A stretch of 64,000 bases of DNA from CAJXZP01 sp041563475 (GTDB taxonomy: Bacteria; Bacteroidota; Bacteroidia; Flavobacteriales_G; Salibacteraceae). This document shows positions 43,122 through 52,182 of this stretch, one piece after another (the stretch's first letter is position 1; the number at the start of each line of letters is the position of its first letter). The stretch covers positions 18,633 to 82,632 of the forward strand of contig JBFFMY010000005.1 of the NCBI GenBank assembly GCA_041563475.1, given 5' to 3'. A model generated the notes under the pieces. The model was given only the letters and a program-made list of their open reading frames with translations. It was not told where the DNA came from and made no database searches. The position numbers and the translations under genes were made by a program.

Positions 43122-45161
43122 TTATTTTCTTCTTCTCGTTTCTTTTGGATTATTTCTCGTTTCTTTTTTACCTGATCTACTTTTGGGGTTAAATTTTTTC
43201 CCTGTATCTGATTCTCGCAAATTTGATTTAAACGGTTTTTTCTTCTTTCCTTTGAATTTTCGTTTATCTGGATTGGTAGCATCTGGATCTGTCAATATTT
43301 CATTTGAAATAACTTTTGGCTTTCCTTTACTAGGAAATTTCAATAATTTCTCTGCTAAATCTAATCGGTCAATTTTACCTAATTGACTTCTTATCCAACC
43401 GTGATTTTCTTTTTTATACCAAAAGAAAAAACGATGCTGATTTTTCTTTTCTGCGGATGTTTTTGCCGTGTAAACTGGTTCTAAAGTGTACGGATGAAAC
43501 CCTGTGTAATAAGCCACCGTTGCTACGGTCATAGGAGTTGGAGTAAAGTCTTGAACTTGCTCCAATTGAAACCCCATGTCTTTCGTATCTGCAGCTAAAT
43601 TGGCCATATCTTCTTCGGTACACCCAGGATGACTAGAAATGAAATAAGGGATTAGTTGCTGATTTAAATTGTGTTTTTTATCAATCTCATCAAATTTCTT
43701 TTTGAACTCCTGAAAATGTTCAAATTTGGGTTTACGCATCATTTTCAAAGTATTCTCAGAACTATGTTCAGGAGCCACTTTTAGTCTTCCAGATACATGC
43801 CTTTTAAGTACTTGTTCCATGTAGGGTTCAAGAGAATCATCCGCTTTTTTGTTATAGCTACGTGTCAATAAATCGTATCGAATACCACTTCCAATAAAGG
43901 CCTTTTTCACCTTAGGATTAGCGTCTACCTTTTTATAAATCTCAGTCATGGCTGAGTGATTTGTATCGAGATTGTCGCAAACTACTGGATGAATACAAGA
44001 AGGTGCTACGCATTTATCGCAAATAGACTTTACCTTTCCTTTTAATTTGTACATATTAGCGGAAGGACCCCCTAAATCAGATATATAACCCTTAAAATCT
44101 TCCATTTCGGTTACCTGATCAACTTCCTTTAGGATTGATTCTTGCGATCTACTCGCAATAAATTTCCCTTGGTGAGCTGAAATAGTACAAAAACTACATC
44201 CTCCAAAACATCCTCTATGCATATTAATGGAGAATTTAATCATGTCGTAAGCCGGAATCGGACCACGAAATTTGTATTTGGGATGGGGTAGTCGGGTATA
44301 GGGTAAATCAAATGCTCTATCCATTTCCTTTTCGGTCATGGTATCAAAAGGAGGATTGATAATTATTTGTTGATTTCCTGATTTTTGAATTAATCTATAG
44401 GCATTTACTTTATTCGATTCTTGTTCAACAATTTTGAAGTTTGCGGCAAATTTCCGTTTGTCGTTTAAACAAATTTCATGGGAAGTTAATTCTTTGTCTT
44501 CCCAACGTTTATTTTTTGGGATTTCTTCGGAAATAGGCTTCATATATGACGTTTGTTTCACCATTGTTAGTTGGTTAAACGGCACACCCTTATCTAGTAA
44601 TTGTAAAATTTCACGTAAAGGAGATTCTCCCATTCCATAGACCAATAAATCGGCTCCACTAGATTTTAAAATAGAAGGAAGGAGTTTATCGCCCCAATAA
44701 TCATAATGTGTAACTCTTCGTAAAGAAGCTTCAATACCTCCGATAACTACAGGCGTATTTGGATATGTTTTTTTAAGTATTTTGGTGTAAACTGAGACCG
44801 CATAATCGGGTCTAAAACCCGCTTCGCCAGCTGGAGTGTAGGCGTCTGTAGATCTCTTTCGTAATCCAGCGGTATAATGGTTAACCATAGAGTCCATGCA
44901 CCCCGCGGTAACTCCAAAAAAATATTTAGGCTCACCTAATTTCTTAAATTCATGTAAATCATCCCGCCAATTAGGTTGAGGAATGATTCCAATCTTGAAC
45001 CCATAGCTTTCTATGATTCTACCAATAACTGCAGGCCCAAATGAAGGGTGATCTACATACGCATCACCCGAAACAAGGATGACATCGAGTTGTTCCCAAC
45101 CTCTGCTTTTTACTTCTTTCAAAGTAATAGGTAACCAATCTGATAATGGATGATGAATCAT
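43122..45161 (-). CDS. YgiQ family radical SAM protein
   Basis: The 679-residue enzyme has an N-terminal domain of the UPF0313 type (HHPLSDWLPITLKEVKSRGW, LVSGDAYVDHPSFG, VVIGGIEASLRRVTHYDYW) and the radical SAM motif CFGGCSFC preceded by MHRG. A later Cys cluster (CDKCVAPSCIHPVVC) may bind a second iron-sulfur centre. It ends in a very basic tail (KRKFKGKKKKPFKSN), suggesting RNA or nucleic acid contact; the reaction is unknown. It has a TATATTTG promoter six bases upstream of the ATG. Confidence 0.94.
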   Translation of the reverse strand: MIHHPLSDWLPITLKEVKSRGWEQLDVILVSGDAYVDHPSFGPAVIGRIIESYGFKIGIIPQPNWRDDLHEFKKLGEPKYFFGVTAGCMDSMVNHYTAGLRKRSTDAYTPAGEAGFRPDYAVSVYTKILKKTYPNTPVVIGGIEASLRRVTHYDYWGDKLLPSILKSSGADLLVYGMGESPLREILQLLDKGVPFNQLTMVKQTSYMKPISEEIPKNKRWEDKELTSHEICLNDKRKFAANFKIVEQESNKVNAYRLIQKSGNQQIIINPPFDTMTEKEMDRAFDLPYTRLPHPKYKFRGPIPAYDMIKFSINMHRGCFGGCSFCTISAHQGKFIASRSQESILKEVDQVTEMEDFKGYISDLGGPSANMYKLKGKVKSICDKCVAPSCIHPVVCDNLDTNHSAMTEIYKKVDANPKVKKAFIGSGIRYDLLTRSYNKKADDSLEPYMEQVLKRHVSGRLKVAPEHSSENTLKMMRKPKFEHFQEFKKKFDEIDKKHNLNQQLIPYFISSHPGCTEEDMANLAADTKDMGFQLEQVQDFTPTPMTVATVAYYTGFHPYTLEPVYTAKTSAEKKNQHRFFFWYKKENHGWIRSQLGKIDRLDLAEKLLKFPSKGKPKVISNEILTDPDATNPDKRKFKGKKKKPFKSNLRESDTGKKFNPKSRSGKKETRNNPKETRRRK

Positions 45162-45166
45162 GGTGC

Positions 45167-45174
45167 AAATATAC
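45167..45174 (-). promoter_or_regulatory. -7 promoter box for the YgiQ gene
   Basis: TATATTTG on the minus strand. It sits only six bases before the ATG at 45161, so the transcript should have almost no leader, or translation starts slightly downstream. Confidence 0.45.
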
Positions 45175-45194
45175 GGTTAAGCACATGTGAAACT

Positions 45195-45226
45195 AAAAAG
45201 GGGATTTTGTTTTCAAAATCCCCCTA
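45195..45226 (-). terminator. Rho-independent terminator of the ABC-F gene
   Basis: GGGGATTTTG and CAAAATCCCC form a 10-bp stem around TTTT, with a T-run in the minus-strand direction. It separates the ABC-F gene from the YgiQ gene. Confidence 0.9.
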
Positions 45227-45253
45227 TAAATATTTTTGTGATGATTACTTGAA

Positions 45254-46864
45254 TTAGTAAATCAATTCTCTTTCTGCTTTTACTTTATCGTTAGAAATAT
45301 ATTCATCATATGTCATTTGTTTATTAATGAACCCCTTTGGACCAATTTCTAAAACCCTATCCGCAACAGAATTAGTAAAAGTATGATCATGGGAAGCAAA
45401 CATTAAAGTTCCTTTGAAATCAACAAGAGAGTTGTTAAACGCTTGAATAGATTCCAAATCTAAGTGATTTGTTGGTTCATTTATCATTAAGAAATTAGCT
45501 TCGGCAAGCATCATTCTTGATATCATACAACGTACTTTCTCCCCACCTGAAAGTACATTAGCACCTTTAAAAGTTTCTTCTCCGGTAAATAACATTTTTC
45601 CTAAAAAGCCCCGAACATACACATCGTCCTTAATCTCAGAAAACTGTTTCAACCAATCAATGAGGTTATCCTTCGTATCAAAAAACTTTTCATTATTTGC
45701 AGGTAAATAAGCGGTAGTCATGGTTTGTCCAAAATAAAATGAACCAGAATCTGCTTTGGATTCTTCATTTAAAATTTTGAATAATTCGTGAATAGCAAGC
45801 GTATTTTTACTAATTATCGTGATTTTATCTCCTTTAGAAACGTTTAGATCCAAATTTGAGAAAAGAGGTTTCCCGTCCAAATTTTTACTCAACCCTTCAA
45901 TATGTAGAATTTGATCTCCAGCTTCTCTTTGTTGAGTAAAGAAAATGGCAGGGTATCTTCTAGAAGATGCTTGAATTTCATCTACATTTATTTTATCTAG
46001 CAACTTTTTTCTAGAGGTGGCCTGTTTTGATTTAGAGGCATTTGCGCTGAATCGGGCAACAAATTCTTGGAGTTCTTTTTTGCGATCTTCTGCTTTTTTA
46101 TTGGAGGAAGCTTTTTGACGTAAAGCTAACTGGCTAGATTCATACCAGAAGGTATAATTACCTGTGAAAGTTTTTATTTTTCCAAAATCAATATCAGCAA
46201 TATGCGTACAAATTGTATCTAAAAAGTGACGGTCATGCGATACAACTATTACAGTATTATTAAAGTTTAAAAGAAAGTCCTCTAGCCAAGATATCGTTTC
46301 CATATCCAAATCATTGGTAGGTTCATCCAAAATCAAAATATCGGGGTTTCCAAACAGTGCTTGTGCTAAAAGTACGCGTACCTTAGCAGAACCTTGCATA
46401 TCCTTTAACAATTTGAAATGCTCGTCTTCATTAATATTAAGGTTACTTAATAAAGAAGCTGCATCAGATTCAGCATTCCACCCGTCCATTTCGGCAAATT
46501 CAGCCTCTAATTCAGAAGCTTTAATTCCATCTTCTTCATTAAAATCGGGTTTAGCGTAAATCTCATCTTTTTCTTTCATGATTCTCCACAACTCCGTGTG
46601 TCCCATCATCACAGTGTCTAGTACCGTAAATTCATCAAACTCGGTATGGTTTTGACGTAAAACCGCCATTCGTTTACCGGGTTCAATACTTACATGACCA
46701 GAATTTGGAGAAATGTCGCCAGCTAAAATCTTTAAAAATGTTGATTTACCTGCTCCATTTGCACCAATAACTCCGAAGCAATTTGAGCCATAAAATTTGA
46801 CGTTAACTTCATCAAAAAGAACGCGTTTACCGTATTGGAGAGAGACATTATGAGTAGAAATCAT
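45254..46864 (-). CDS. ABC-F family ATPase (YbiT-like) with a degenerate second site
   Basis: The 536-residue protein has two ABC domains and no membrane part, as in ABC-F translation factors. Domain 1 carries an intact Walker A (GANGAGKST) and Walker B (ILILDEPTND). Domain 2 keeps the signature LSGGEKVR, but its Walker A region reads SKNTLAIHEL, without the GxxGxGKS/T loop. The Walker B Asp is Asn (NFLMINEPTN), with the catalytic Glu kept. Members bind the ribosome and regulate translation. An asymmetric ATP site is probable here. The gene is monocistronic with a TACTTTTG promoter and a strong terminator. Confidence 0.92.
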   Translation of the reverse strand: MISTHNVSLQYGKRVLFDEVNVKFYGSNCFGVIGANGAGKSTFLKILAGDISPNSGHVSIEPGKRMAVLRQNHTEFDEFTVLDTVMMGHTELWRIMKEKDEIYAKPDFNEEDGIKASELEAEFAEMDGWNAESDAASLLSNLNINEDEHFKLLKDMQGSAKVRVLLAQALFGNPDILILDEPTNDLDMETISWLEDFLLNFNNTVIVVSHDRHFLDTICTHIADIDFGKIKTFTGNYTFWYESSQLALRQKASSNKKAEDRKKELQEFVARFSANASKSKQATSRKKLLDKINVDEIQASSRRYPAIFFTQQREAGDQILHIEGLSKNLDGKPLFSNLDLNVSKGDKITIISKNTLAIHELFKILNEESKADSGSFYFGQTMTTAYLPANNEKFFDTKDNLIDWLKQFSEIKDDVYVRGFLGKMLFTGEETFKGANVLSGGEKVRCMISRMMLAEANFLMINEPTNHLDLESIQAFNNSLVDFKGTLMFASHDHTFTNSVADRVLEIGPKGFINKQMTYDEYISNDKVKAERELIY

Positions 46865-46885
46865 GACTTGGAATTTTGAGCGTGC

Positions 46886-46893
46886 AAAAGTAG
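46886..46893 (-). promoter_or_regulatory. -7 promoter box for the ABC-F gene
   Basis: TACTTTTG on the minus strand, 22 bases before the ATG at 46864. Confidence 0.5.
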
Positions 46894-46976
46894 TGAAAGT
46901 TTAAGGTTTAAGGGTAATTGACCCTTGTTTTAATCTCAAATTGATTATTTTGATGAGCCAATTAAATTTATAGACT

Positions 46977-47492
46977 ATGCATGCAATGAACTTCAAATTG
47001 AGACCATGGAAATTATCAGACGCGAATAGCTTAGCAAAATATGCAAACAACCCATTAATAGCGAACAACCTCACCAATCAATTTCCCCATCCGTATACAT
47101 TAGAAAATGCCGTTGCATTCATTGAAATGGCTAGAGGGTTGAGCCCCACTCAAATATTTGCAATAGACATTAATGGAGAAGCGGTAGGAGGAATTGGTTT
47201 ACACGCACAACCGGATGTATATTGTAAAAACATGGAACTTGGGTATTGGCTAGCTGAGCCGTTTTGGGGTAAAGGAATAATCACCAAAGCTGTGAGCCAA
47301 ATTGTAGAATACGGATTTAAAAATTTTGACATAACCCGTATTTTCGCAAGACCTTACGGACCTAATATAGCGTCTCAACGTGTATTGGAAAAAGCAGGTT
47401 TTAAACTAGAAGCCCATTTAGAGGGTGCTTTTTTTAAAAATAACACATTTTTAGATGAATTAATTTATGGAATCCGGAGGCCCGTTAAATAA
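46977..47492 (+). CDS. GNAT family N-acetyltransferase
   Basis: The 171-residue protein begins MHAMNFKLRPWKLSDANSLA and shows the RimJ/RimL-like order: GGIGLHAQPD, MELGYWLAEPFWGKGIITKA (acetyl-CoA binding) and RIFARPYGPNIASQRVLEKAGF (conserved C-terminal motif). The substrate is unknown; related proteins modify protein N-termini or small amines. An internal ATG at 46986 could be the true start. Cytoplasmic. It is divergent from the ABC-F gene, so the 112-base gap carries both promoters. Confidence 0.9.
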   Translation: MHAMNFKLRPWKLSDANSLAKYANNPLIANNLTNQFPHPYTLENAVAFIEMARGLSPTQIFAIDINGEAVGGIGLHAQPDVYCKNMELGYWLAEPFWGKGIITKAVSQIVEYGFKNFDITRIFARPYGPNIASQRVLEKAGFKLEAHLEGAFFKNNTFLDELIYGIRRPVK

Positions 47493-47566
47493 CCGTTATT
47501 GAATTCTAAGCTTTTAAAATTTCTATGTAAATAATTTTATCTTCGGCCTCCTTAAATTAGGCACTT

Positions 47567-49417
47567 ATGAAGGTAAAATATTTCTCCTTATTGGTATTTC
47601 TTTCCATTTCAATTTCAGGTATTTCGCAATGCTATTGGCAACAAAAGGTGGAATATAAAATAGCAGTTGATTTAGATACAAATACCCACAAATTAGAGGG
47701 GTTTGAAACATTATTGTACATTAACAACTCCCCGGATACCCTAAATAGAGTTTACTTTCACCTGTATTACAATGCATTTCAACCGGGAAGTATGATGGAT
47801 GTAAGAAGTAGAACTATTAAAGACCCGGATAGACGAGTAGAGGATAATATTTACAAATTATCTGAATCAGAACAAGGATATCAGAAAATCAACTCGTTAC
47901 TTCATGATGGTGACCCCGTGGATTATAAGATTGAAGGAACAATTTTAACTGTTATTTTAAATAGACCTATTGAGCCGCAAAGCATAGCAATATTTGAGTT
48001 GCAATTTGAAGCGCAAGTACCCTTACAAATTCGAAGAACGGGTAGAGATAATAAAGAAGGTATTGAGTATACCATGACCCAATGGTATCCGAAAATGGCT
48101 GAATATGACCAAGACGGTTGGCATGCCGAAGAATACATTGGTAGAGAGTTTTACGGTGTAATGGGTAATTTCGATGTTACTATTTCCATTGATTCTGGCT
48201 ATACAGTTGCAGGTACGGGAGTTGTATTAAACCCAAATGAGGTAGGGCACGGTTACAGTAGGTTCATGCAGCCGAGTGATGAAGAAAAATTGGTGTGGCA
48301 TTTTTTCGCAGGAAATGTGCACGACTTTGCTTGGGCGGCTGATCCTGATTATACCCACGATATTGTTCAAGTGGACGACAGTTTAAGGCTTCATTTTTTT
48401 TATCAAAGTAATTTGTCTAAACAATGGAAGGAAGTTCAAAATGACGTGGTAAGTATTTTTAATACAACCAATCAAACCTTTGGTCGATACCCGTATACTG
48501 ATTTTTCCATTATTCAGGCAGGTGATGGCGGAATGGAATACCCCATGTGTACAATGATCTTAGGAGATGGATCAAAAGAAGGTAAAATTGGTTTAATTGC
48601 TCATGAGGCTATTCACAATTGGTTTTATGGGGTTATCGCTACGAATGAATATCATTATCCATGGATGGACGAAGGAATGACAACGTATGCTGAAGAATAC
48701 GCGTTGGACAAATTATACCAAAAAAATGGTGTTGGATTCCTTGATCACGAATATGAAAGGTACAGAAAATTGGTTGGGCTTGGAGTCGGAATTGAAGAAC
48801 CAATGTCTACCCCAGGTGATTTGTTTAACTTGAATTTTGCGTATAGCGTGAGTTCATATTCAAAAGGGGCGATTACCCTAAATATGTTGAAATACATCAT
48901 TGGAGAAGAAATATTTTACTCCGTAATGATGAACTATTTTAATACTTGGAAATTTAAACATCCTAGACCTGATGATTTTATTCGGATTATGGAGTTAGAA
49001 TCAGGTTTAGAGTTGGATTGGTTTTTTGAGCATTGGCTGTATACTGTTCACCACATTGATTATGGGGTTGATTTGGAGCAAGGAGAATATGGAAAATCAA
49101 TTGTTCATCTTTCCAACAATGGACAATTCCCTATGCCCATTGAGGTCGAGGTACATCTAAATTCAGGAAAGGTAGAAACGTATTACATTCCTTTGCGACA
49201 AATGAGAGGAGCGAAAGAAATAAACGCAACGGTGTTGGATAGCTGGGCTTGGGTAAACCCCAATTATGATTTTGAAATTAATCATGATATATCAAAAATT
49301 AAAGAAATAATTATTGATCCTTCAAATTCATTGGCTGATATTAATCCCGAAGACAATGTGTTTCCTCATGAAGCCAAATCAGATTCACACGAAAAGAAAA
49401 AAAAGGGAAAGAACTAA
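47567..49417 (+). CDS. Secreted M1 family metallopeptidase
   Basis: The 616-residue protein has a signal peptide (SLLVFLSISISGISQ), a beta-rich N-terminal domain, the exopeptidase motif GGMEYP in place of the usual GAMEN, and the zinc site HEAIH (His346, Glu347, His350) with the third ligand Glu369, 18 residues further on, in WMDEGMTTYAEEY. Aminopeptidases of this family trim N-terminal residues. It ends in a basic tail (HEKKKKGKN). A TATCTTCG promoter-like box precedes the ATG. Two genes follow closely and may be co-transcribed. Confidence 0.93.
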   Translation: MKVKYFSLLVFLSISISGISQCYWQQKVEYKIAVDLDTNTHKLEGFETLLYINNSPDTLNRVYFHLYYNAFQPGSMMDVRSRTIKDPDRRVEDNIYKLSESEQGYQKINSLLHDGDPVDYKIEGTILTVILNRPIEPQSIAIFELQFEAQVPLQIRRTGRDNKEGIEYTMTQWYPKMAEYDQDGWHAEEYIGREFYGVMGNFDVTISIDSGYTVAGTGVVLNPNEVGHGYSRFMQPSDEEKLVWHFFAGNVHDFAWAADPDYTHDIVQVDDSLRLHFFYQSNLSKQWKEVQNDVVSIFNTTNQTFGRYPYTDFSIIQAGDGGMEYPMCTMILGDGSKEGKIGLIAHEAIHNWFYGVIATNEYHYPWMDEGMTTYAEEYALDKLYQKNGVGFLDHEYERYRKLVGLGVGIEEPMSTPGDLFNLNFAYSVSSYSKGAITLNMLKYIIGEEIFYSVMMNYFNTWKFKHPRPDDFIRIMELESGLELDWFFEHWLYTVHHIDYGVDLEQGEYGKSIVHLSNNGQFPMPIEVEVHLNSGKVETYYIPLRQMRGAKEINATVLDSWAWVNPNYDFEINHDISKIKEIIIDPSNSLADINPEDNVFPHEAKSDSHEKKKKGKN

Positions 49418-49432
49418 TCCGGAAATATTGAA

Positions 49433-49951
49433 ATGAAAAATAACAAAACCACCCTGATAATAATGGGAATTGCGTTATTAGCGTTCCTTCTTGTTAAAAT
49501 TGCTCCATTAATTAGTTGGCCCAAAACACATGAGACAGGAAAAATTACGTATAAAAAGAAGGAAGTTTCCCAGACTCGATCGGTTAATCTAGCGAAAAAT
49601 GCGTGGTTTGTGGAACCAAATGGGGATACTTTAAAAGGAGTAAGAATTGAACAAGTTTCATCTAATCATTTATTTGGGAAAGAACGGATGATACAAGGTT
49701 TTGGAAATTTAATCCACGTACCAAAAGAAAAACGTAGTCTGAAATGGGTGGAAAATAGTAATGTTTCGTTGGATATTATCTTTCTTACGGCTGACGGCCA
49801 GGTAATTTTCTTCGTGAAAAGTGTGGATACCAATTCTCAAATAAACCTTCCAAGAAATCAAGAAATAGAGTATGTGTTGGAGTTGAAGTCAGGGTTTATA
49901 AATAGAGTAGGCGTTACTACATCTAATCGTCTTATTTTTGAGGAGTTTTAA
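49433..49951 (+). CDS. DUF192-like membrane-anchored protein
   Basis: The 172-residue product has an N-terminal membrane helix (TTLIIMGIALLAFLLVKI) and a C-terminal beta domain with ENSNVSLDIIFLTADGQVIF and YVLELKSGFINRVGV, the pattern of DUF192 proteins. The usual WMKNT start of that core is changed to WVENS. DUF192 proteins have no established function. It starts 15 bases after the M1 peptidase stop and precedes the ChaN-like gene by 17 bases, so the three form an operon. Confidence 0.7.
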   Translation: MKNNKTTLIIMGIALLAFLLVKIAPLISWPKTHETGKITYKKKEVSQTRSVNLAKNAWFVEPNGDTLKGVRIEQVSSNHLFGKERMIQGFGNLIHVPKEKRSLKWVENSNVSLDIIFLTADGQVIFFVKSVDTNSQINLPRNQEIEYVLELKSGFINRVGVTTSNRLIFEEF

Positions 49952-49968
49952 AACTAAAATTATATACA

Positions 49969-50838
49969 ATGAAAAAATCACTGATATTAATTATCGGAAT
50001 TATTCTTTTTTCCAATGCTGTAAATGCGCAAAAGGCGTTCAAAATATACTCCAAAGAAGGGAAGGAAGTTTCGTTTGAAAAAATGGTTAAAGCTCTTGCG
50101 AAATCAAATGTAATTTTATTTGGAGAACAGCATAACAACCCTATTTGCCACTGGATGCAGCTTAAAGTTACCCAAGGGGTTTATGAAATAAATGGAAGCC
50201 TAATCATGGGAGCTGAAATGTTTGAATCGGATAATCAATTACTTGTAAATGAATATTTTGAAGGGTTTATTAGAACAAAGGATTTTGAAAAGGAAATGCG
50301 ATTATGGGATAATTACAAAACGGATTATAAACCGTTAATTGAATTTGCAAAAACCAATAATATTAATTTTGTTGCTACGAATGTACCCAGAAGGTATGCG
50401 GCTATTGTAAGTAAATATGGATTTAGTAAATTAGATAGTTTATCGGAAGATTCTAAGGCTTATTTCGCGCCATTACCCATTCTCTATGATACGTTGAATC
50501 CAAGCGTTAATAAAATGTTGAATATGGACTTTGGCCATGGAAAGGGAGGCCCGCAAGCCGAATTAATGGCAAAAGCACAAAGTGTAAAGGACGCTACAAT
50601 GGCTTATTTTATTTTAAAAAATTATGAAAAGTCATCTACTTTCATTCACTTCCAAGGTGATTTTCATTCATCAAATTCCGGTGGAATTTATTGGTACTTA
50701 AAAAATCAAGCACCTGAAATTAATATATTGACAATAAGTTCTGTAGAAGCAAATGGAGATTTGAAGTTTGAAGATGCATACAGTGATTTGGGTGATTTTA
50801 TTCTTGTGATTGCTGAAGACATGACTAAAACTTACTAG
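49969..50838 (+). CDS. ChaN family haem-binding-like secreted protein
   Basis: The 289-residue protein has a signal peptide (ILIIGIILFSNAVNAQ) and the ChaN/DUF399 core: NVILFGEQHNNPICHWMQ, LIMGAEMFESDNQ, NFVATNVPRRYAAIV and FIHFQGDFHSSNSGGIYWYL. In Campylobacter the ChaN lipoprotein binds haem and takes part in iron uptake. Conserved His residues are present here, but haem binding is inferred. It is probably the last gene of the M1-DUF192-ChaN operon. Confidence 0.85.
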   Translation: MKKSLILIIGIILFSNAVNAQKAFKIYSKEGKEVSFEKMVKALAKSNVILFGEQHNNPICHWMQLKVTQGVYEINGSLIMGAEMFESDNQLLVNEYFEGFIRTKDFEKEMRLWDNYKTDYKPLIEFAKTNNINFVATNVPRRYAAIVSKYGFSKLDSLSEDSKAYFAPLPILYDTLNPSVNKMLNMDFGHGKGGPQAELMAKAQSVKDATMAYFILKNYEKSSTFIHFQGDFHSSNSGGIYWYLKNQAPEINILTISSVEANGDLKFEDAYSDLGDFILVIAEDMTKTY

Positions 50839-50937
50839 ACTGGAAGGAGTCAAATATTAATTATAAGTTTTGGTTTTAAACTTAATACAGTTAACATTTT
50901 TCTGCAGAAAAATTTATTACTGAATCAATTTTAAATG

Positions 50938-50945
50938 TACATTTG
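50938..50945 (+). promoter_or_regulatory. -7 promoter box of the cold-shock gene
   Basis: TACATTTG. An in-frame ATG at 50935 lies ahead of it, so that ATG cannot be the start and ATG 50965 is correct. Confidence 0.6.
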
Positions 50946-50964
50946 TGGCCTAATAATTATTATA

Positions 50965-51156
50965 ATGAATAAAGGAAAAGTAAAGTTTTTCAATGACACC
51001 AAAGGTTTTGGTTTTATTGTTGACGAAGAATCAAAAAAAGAATACTTCGTACATGTATCAGGTCTAATTGATGAAGTTAGAGAAGACGATGACGTTGAAT
51101 TTGAATTAACAGAAGGTAGAAAAGGATTAAACGCTGTAAATGTAAAAAAGGCGTAA
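50965..51156 (+). CDS. Cold-shock domain protein
   Basis: The 63-residue protein (MNKGKVKFFNDTKGFGFIV, then EYFVHVSGL, VEFELTEGRKGLNAVNV) is a single cold-shock domain with the RNP1-like KGFGFI and RNP2-like YFVHVS motifs, binding single-stranded RNA or DNA. The start at 50965 is fixed by the promoter box just upstream. It ends with a strong terminator. Confidence 0.95.
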   Translation: MNKGKVKFFNDTKGFGFIVDEESKKEYFVHVSGLIDEVREDDDVEFELTEGRKGLNAVNVKKA

Positions 51157-51177
51157 TTTTATATTATTTTTTGTCTT

Positions 51178-51208
51178 AAGCTTGTCGTTTGGCAAGCTTT
51201 TTTTTTGC
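51178..51208 (+). terminator. Rho-independent terminator of the cold-shock gene
   Basis: AAGCTTG and CAAGCTT form a stem around TCGTTTGG, followed by T9. It abuts the convergent cytochrome pseudogene at 51209. Confidence 0.88.
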
Positions 51209-52181
51209 TTAATTTTTCACAAATTCTTTGTCTGTAAGTGATTCCAGAAAATGAAGTAAATCCAATTTTTCTTGTTCCGTAAGAGTGAAGGGTTGTATTA
51301 GTTCACTTTTGTTTGGATGATTTCCTCCCCCGTGTGCTAAATAATCAATAACGTCTGGTAATGTTGTCATTGTTCCATTGTGCATATAAGGACCAGTTAT
51401 AGACACATTCCGCAGAGAGGGCACCTCAAATTTACCCGCATCCTCTGAATTCATAGTGATTCGGGCTCTTCCGCTATCTTGATTTTGAATTTCTAATCCA
51501 ATATTTTGATAGGTATAATTCGTGAAATTCGTTCCGCTATGGCAGAGGTTACATTTTAATTGGTTAGATGTAAATAATTGTACCCCTCGCTTTTGAGATG
51601 GGGAAAGGGATGAAGAATCGCCATTCATGTAATCGTCAAATGCAGAAGATTCAGAAAGCAAACTACGCTCATAACTCGCAATTGCTCGTGTTATTCCAAA
51701 AATTGTTGGAACAGTATCAAAAGCCTTTTGAAAAAGTTGTAAGTAGTGTTGGTCCTGATTTAGTCTTCCTAATATTTCTTCAAAATCTCCCGCCATTTCT
51801 ATCGAATCAATAATGGGGGAAAGGATTTGTAATTCAATAGTTCTAACGCCACCATCTTTATGGAACAACGATTTTTCAGCAACGTTCAAAATAGAAGGGG
51901 TATTTCTAAATCCAAGTTGCCCATCTGTACCAACGCTAAATTGTACAGTATCCGAAAATGCAAATTCAGGAATATGACAAGAAGAACAAGAGATGTTGTT
52001 GTTTTTACTTAACCGCGAATCAAAAAAAAAGCTTTTTTCCTAATTCAATTTTTTCGGGACTTGAAAAATCAACCACTTGAGTCAAGTTTTCTTTTAAGGC
52101 AGAATTGCTTGGGATTTTTTTTTGTTCAACATTGCAACTAATGAATACAAGGAAGATCAAAAAAAGAAAATGCGGCTTCAT
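51209..52181 (-). pseudogene. Diheme MbnH/cytochrome c peroxidase-like gene, frameshifted in a T9 run
   Basis: From ATG 52181 a lipoprotein signal (PHFLFLIFLVFISC) leads to KIELGKKLFF, where a run of nine T on the minus strand (positions 52022-52030) ends in TGA. With eight T the frame would read LFFDSRLSKNNNISCSSCH and join the rest (FRNTPSILNVAEKSLF, then CNLCH, GPYMHNGTMTTLPDV) to the stop at 51209. The restored product of about 323 residues has two haem c motifs, as in MauG/MbnH enzymes. It starts one base after the MbnP gene, forming an operon. The extra T may be a real inactivating or phase-variable change or a sequencing error. Confidence 0.85.
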
Positions 52182-52182
52182 T

